Origin: Candidatus Magasanikbacteria bacterium RIFCSPHIGHO2_02_FULL_47_14
GTDB lineage: Bacteria > Patescibacteriota > Patescibacteriia > Magasanikbacterales > UBA922
Assembly: GCA_001784275.1 (NCBI GenBank)
Contig: MFQB01000056.1
Span: 1 to 6,337, forward strand
DNA length: 6,337 nt
Direction of reading: 5' to 3'
Shown here: piece after piece, positions 5,195-6,337 of the stretch
Numbering within the stretch: the stretch's first letter is position 1
Layout: the number at the start of each line of letters is the position of its first letter
Made by a program: the position numbers and the translations under genes
Notes under the pieces: generated by a model
The model's database searches: none
What the model saw: only the letters and a program-made list of their open reading frames with translations
What the model was told of the DNA's origin: nothing

Positions 5195-5223
5195 TTGCGT
5201 ATTGGTTGGTTAACATATATAAT
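5195..5223 (+). promoter_or_regulatory. Promoter-like site in the gene-free region
   Basis: TTGCGT (5195-5200), 17-bp spacer, perfect TATAAT (5218-5223). A start near 5230 would give a transcript of about 195 nt ending at the strong terminator 5393-5425, with no protein frame in it. That would be a small non-coding RNA or an origin-region transcript. The TATAAT also lies in an AT-rich stretch, so chance is possible. Confidence 0.4.
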
Positions 5224-5281
5224 ACTCAGCTAAAATTAGAGAATAATAAACGTCGTACAATAAAATATAAAGTGGGTATTT

Positions 5282-5290
5282 TTATCCACA
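5282..5290 (+). promoter_or_regulatory. Perfect DnaA box
   Basis: TTATCCACA, the consensus DnaA-binding 9-mer. It also forms the right side of a small stem (GTGGGTA 5272-5278 with TATCCAC 5283-5289, one G-T pair). A second perfect box in the opposite orientation lies 81 bp further on. Binding is inferred from sequence alone. Confidence 0.55.
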
Positions 5291-5316
5291 AACAGTGAAT
5301 AAATAAAAAAGTCAAA

Positions 5317-5334
5317 GTGTACACAGGTGTATAC
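5317..5334. promoter_or_regulatory. GTATAC dyad, copy 3 (degenerate left half)
   Basis: GTGTAC (5317-5322), spacer ACAGGT, GTATAC (5329-5334) followed by AAAAA. The left core has one change from GTATAC, but the 12-bp core spacing is kept and the spacer resembles copy 1 (ACAAGC). It lies between the two DnaA boxes. Confidence 0.5.
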
Positions 5335-5371
5335 AAAAATTGTTTATTTTAACAAAAAATAGGCCGGAGGC

Positions 5372-5380
5372 TGTGGATAA
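5372..5380 (-). promoter_or_regulatory. Perfect DnaA box, reverse orientation
   Basis: TGTGGATAA is the exact reverse complement of TTATCCACA, facing the box at 5282-5290. The pair encloses AT-rich DNA and the third GTATAC dyad. Confidence 0.55.
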
Positions 5381-5392
5381 CGAAAATGACCC

Positions 5393-5425
5393 AACTAAAA
5401 ATCCCCGCTTTGGGGATTTTTAGTT
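5393..5425. terminator. Strong bidirectional intrinsic terminator
   Basis: AACTAAAAATCCCC (5393-5406) and GGGGATTTTTAGTT (5412-5425) form a perfect 14-bp stem with a 5-nt loop. A GC core flanked by A-run and T-run works in both directions. No protein gene lies on either side within the AT-rich block, so it probably ends a non-coding transcript or the gene that once followed on the right. Confidence 0.8.
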
Positions 5426-5465
5426 CGTCTTAGAACTCAAAAAATTGAGTGCTTAGATGTGAGGC

Positions 5466-5520
5466 CCCGGTCCGACACCTGCCCTTTGGCAAGCCACCTA
5501 TGTTGGTGGGTCGGACCGGG
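5466..5520. terminator. GC-rich branched hairpin after the ATP-grasp gene
   Basis: An outer perfect 11-bp stem, CCCGGTCCGAC (5466-5476) with GTCGGACCGGG (5510-5520), encloses two small hairpins: TGCC-CTTT-GGCA (5480-5491) and CCACC-TATGTT-GGTGG (5494-5509). It lies 15 bp beyond the stop of the minus-strand gene, a natural place for a transcript-end structure, but no T-run follows on that strand. It marks the start of the GC-rich right flank. Confidence 0.5.
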
Positions 5521-5535
5521 AAGAAAGAGCGTGGG

Positions 5536-6337
5536 TCAACCGCCTTCTGCAGCGGCCGGCGCGGCACCGGTTCGGGCCTGCTCGGCGCACCACTCTGAGA
5601 GGACTTCGTTGACCTTCTGGACCTGGGCGCGCGAGTGGCCCAGCACGATGTAGGCCATGACCCCGTTCTGCGGTTCCAGGGTGATGAACACCCCGAAGCC
5701 GCGGTCCGACTTCCAGTTGAGGTCGAGGTACGATGTGCGGCCGCAGATGACGATCGCCTTCCTCAGGAAGTTGGTGACCTCGTCGATCGAGGTGGTGGCC
5801 CCGACCTGGATGAAGTCGCGGCTCAGGGCAACGCCCTGGCCGTTCGCCTGGTTCTGGCGCAGAGCCACCTGGATCATGGTCGCCGGCACCCGCACGTTGG
5901 ACTCGAATGCGACGAGCCCACCACCGTCCGCCAGTCCCCAGTCCATGTCCGCCTCGCCGCGGTAGCCGAGGCGCCAGAGACGCCACCCGAAGCGCATGGT
6001 CATGCGGATCGCGCGGCGGAGCACCGGTCGCGGCAGTGCGGAGGGGGTGATTCCACCCCCGGATTCGGTCCCACCGAAGACGATGCGGTCGCAGGTCTCC
6101 CGGAAGACCGGGCCGACTGCGGTGATGCGCATCATCACGGAAAAGGGGTGGAGGCCGGGAACGAAGGGTTCAACAGCCATGTCATCGTTGTCCCAGGTGC
6201 GCCAGTCGACGTCGGGCAGTTGGGTTTCCAGATCTCGCTGGCGCCAGATCTCGCCATGATCCGGACGGCGGAGTGCCACAACCGCGAGACCGCCGGCCGA
6301 GACCGCCTTGCGCAGGCGGAGCTCAGGGTAGGTCCGC
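5536..6337 (-). CDS. 3' part of an ATP-grasp family enzyme
   Basis: The frame has no stop up to the right edge, so the gene is cut at its 5' end; 266 residues are visible (numbered here from the edge). A GTG at 6279 is possible but the frame continues convincingly upstream. ATP-grasp enzymes join a carboxylate to an amine through an acyl-phosphate, using ATP. Seen: an acidic strand VEPFVPG (55-61), then GYRGEADMDWGL followed by GLVAFESNVRV (about 124-150), the usual late ATP-grasp block with metal-binding candidates D132, E145 and N147 and R149. After it a domain of about 100 residues ends ...NGVMAYIVLGHSRAQVQKVNEVL, which recalls the C-terminal domain of PGM1-type peptide ligases, though I am less sure of that. 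The end is Ala/Glu-rich and flexible. The substrate cannot be told. Strongly GC-rich codon use separates it from the central genes. Confidence 0.65.
   Translation of the reverse strand, partial: RTYPELRLRKAVSAGGLAVVALRRPDHGEIWRQRDLETQLPDVDWRTWDNDDMAVEPFVPGLHPFSVMMRITAVGPVFRETCDRIVFGGTESGGGITPSALPRPVLRRAIRMTMRFGWRLWRLGYRGEADMDWGLADGGGLVAFESNVRVPATMIQVALRQNQANGQGVALSRDFIQVGATTSIDEVTNFLRKAIVICGRTSYLDLNWKSDRGFGVFITLEPQNGVMAYIVLGHSRAQVQKVNEVLSEWCAEQARTGAAPAAAEGG

Larger units (their letters stand above)
4558..5465. other. Gene-free structured region of about 900 bp
   Basis: I find no convincing protein gene here. The longest frame (4719-5030, minus strand, TTG start) runs across a dyad, a terminator hairpin and a repeat and resembles no protein. 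In order the region holds: a weak AAAAG/CTTTT stem with a T-run near 4694-4713 that could end the tRNA transcript; a GTATAC dyad and a terminator (4827-4883); two diverged copies of a repeat (4898-5078); a tandem 9-bp repeat GCAGGCGGT (5083-5100); an isolated TTGACA (5152-5157); a promoter-like site (5195-5223); an AT-rich stretch (about 5200-5360) with two opposed DnaA boxes around a third dyad; and a strong terminator (5393-5425). Such density of signals without genes suits a replication or regulatory region, but nothing here proves it. Confidence 0.5.

Noticed and set aside
5208..5236. dif-like XerC/XerD site around TTAACATATATAAT
   Set aside because: Only one half-site partly resembles the consensus; the other arm does not, and AT-rich DNA produces such matches easily.
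5498..5986. Second minus-strand frame in the GC-rich right flank
   Set aside because: A high-GC shadow of the ATP-grasp frame: Arg/Gly/Pro/His-rich translation with no domain.

Overview
The window looks like a mosaic. About 5 kb of AT-rich sequence (roughly 447-5460; hand-counted 60-base lines give 37-47% GC in several places) sits between two GC-rich flanks (63-67% GC in lines near the left end, 67-75% near the right end). The central block carries small-genome housekeeping genes: holA and rpsT separated by one small unrecognised gene, rmuC, a DoxX-family membrane protein and two tRNAs. Its genes are compact, its promoters strong, and at least two genes appear to have almost no 5' leader. 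I lean towards a Patescibacteria (CPR)-type bacterium, but this is inference: the holA/rpsT neighbourhood is also seen in other bacteria. The standard code with TGA as stop fits (rmuC ends in TGA). The flanks look like a different, high-GC bacterium; I cannot place them taxonomically.

Layout. 1-320: 3' end of a GC-rich membrane protein gene (+). 321-535: hairpins and terminators, with the composition switch near 447. 536-973/982: DoxX-family gene (-). 983-1104: divergent promoter region. 1105-2082: holA (+), ending 3 bp from the end of an unrecognised 161-residue gene (2086-2571, -). 2610-2876: rpsT (-). 2942-4069: rmuC (-). 4070-4145: back-to-back promoters for rmuC and for a tRNA unit. 4217-4288: tRNA-Arg(CCT). 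About 4295-4437: a strongly folded, apparently unlabelled RNA. 4485-4557: tRNA-Ala(CGC). 4558-5465: about 900 bp with no convincing protein gene but much structure: diverged repeats, a GTATAC dyad, terminators, a strong promoter-like site and two perfect, oppositely oriented DnaA boxes. 5466-5520: a GC-rich branched hairpin. 5536 to the right edge: 3' part of an ATP-grasp enzyme gene (-).

How the parts relate. The minus-strand genes rmuC, rpsT and the 161-residue gene run in one direction and could be partly co-transcribed, with a promoter before rpsT and a terminator after it. rmuC and the tRNA unit diverge from promoters whose -35 boxes lie 3 bp apart. The most interesting signals are the folded RNA between the tRNAs, a GTATAC-N6-GTATAC dyad that occurs three times and each time precedes an intrinsic terminator, the DnaA-box pair in the gene-free region, and the abrupt composition change at both ends. 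That change may be an assembly chimera and should be tested before any biology is built on it.
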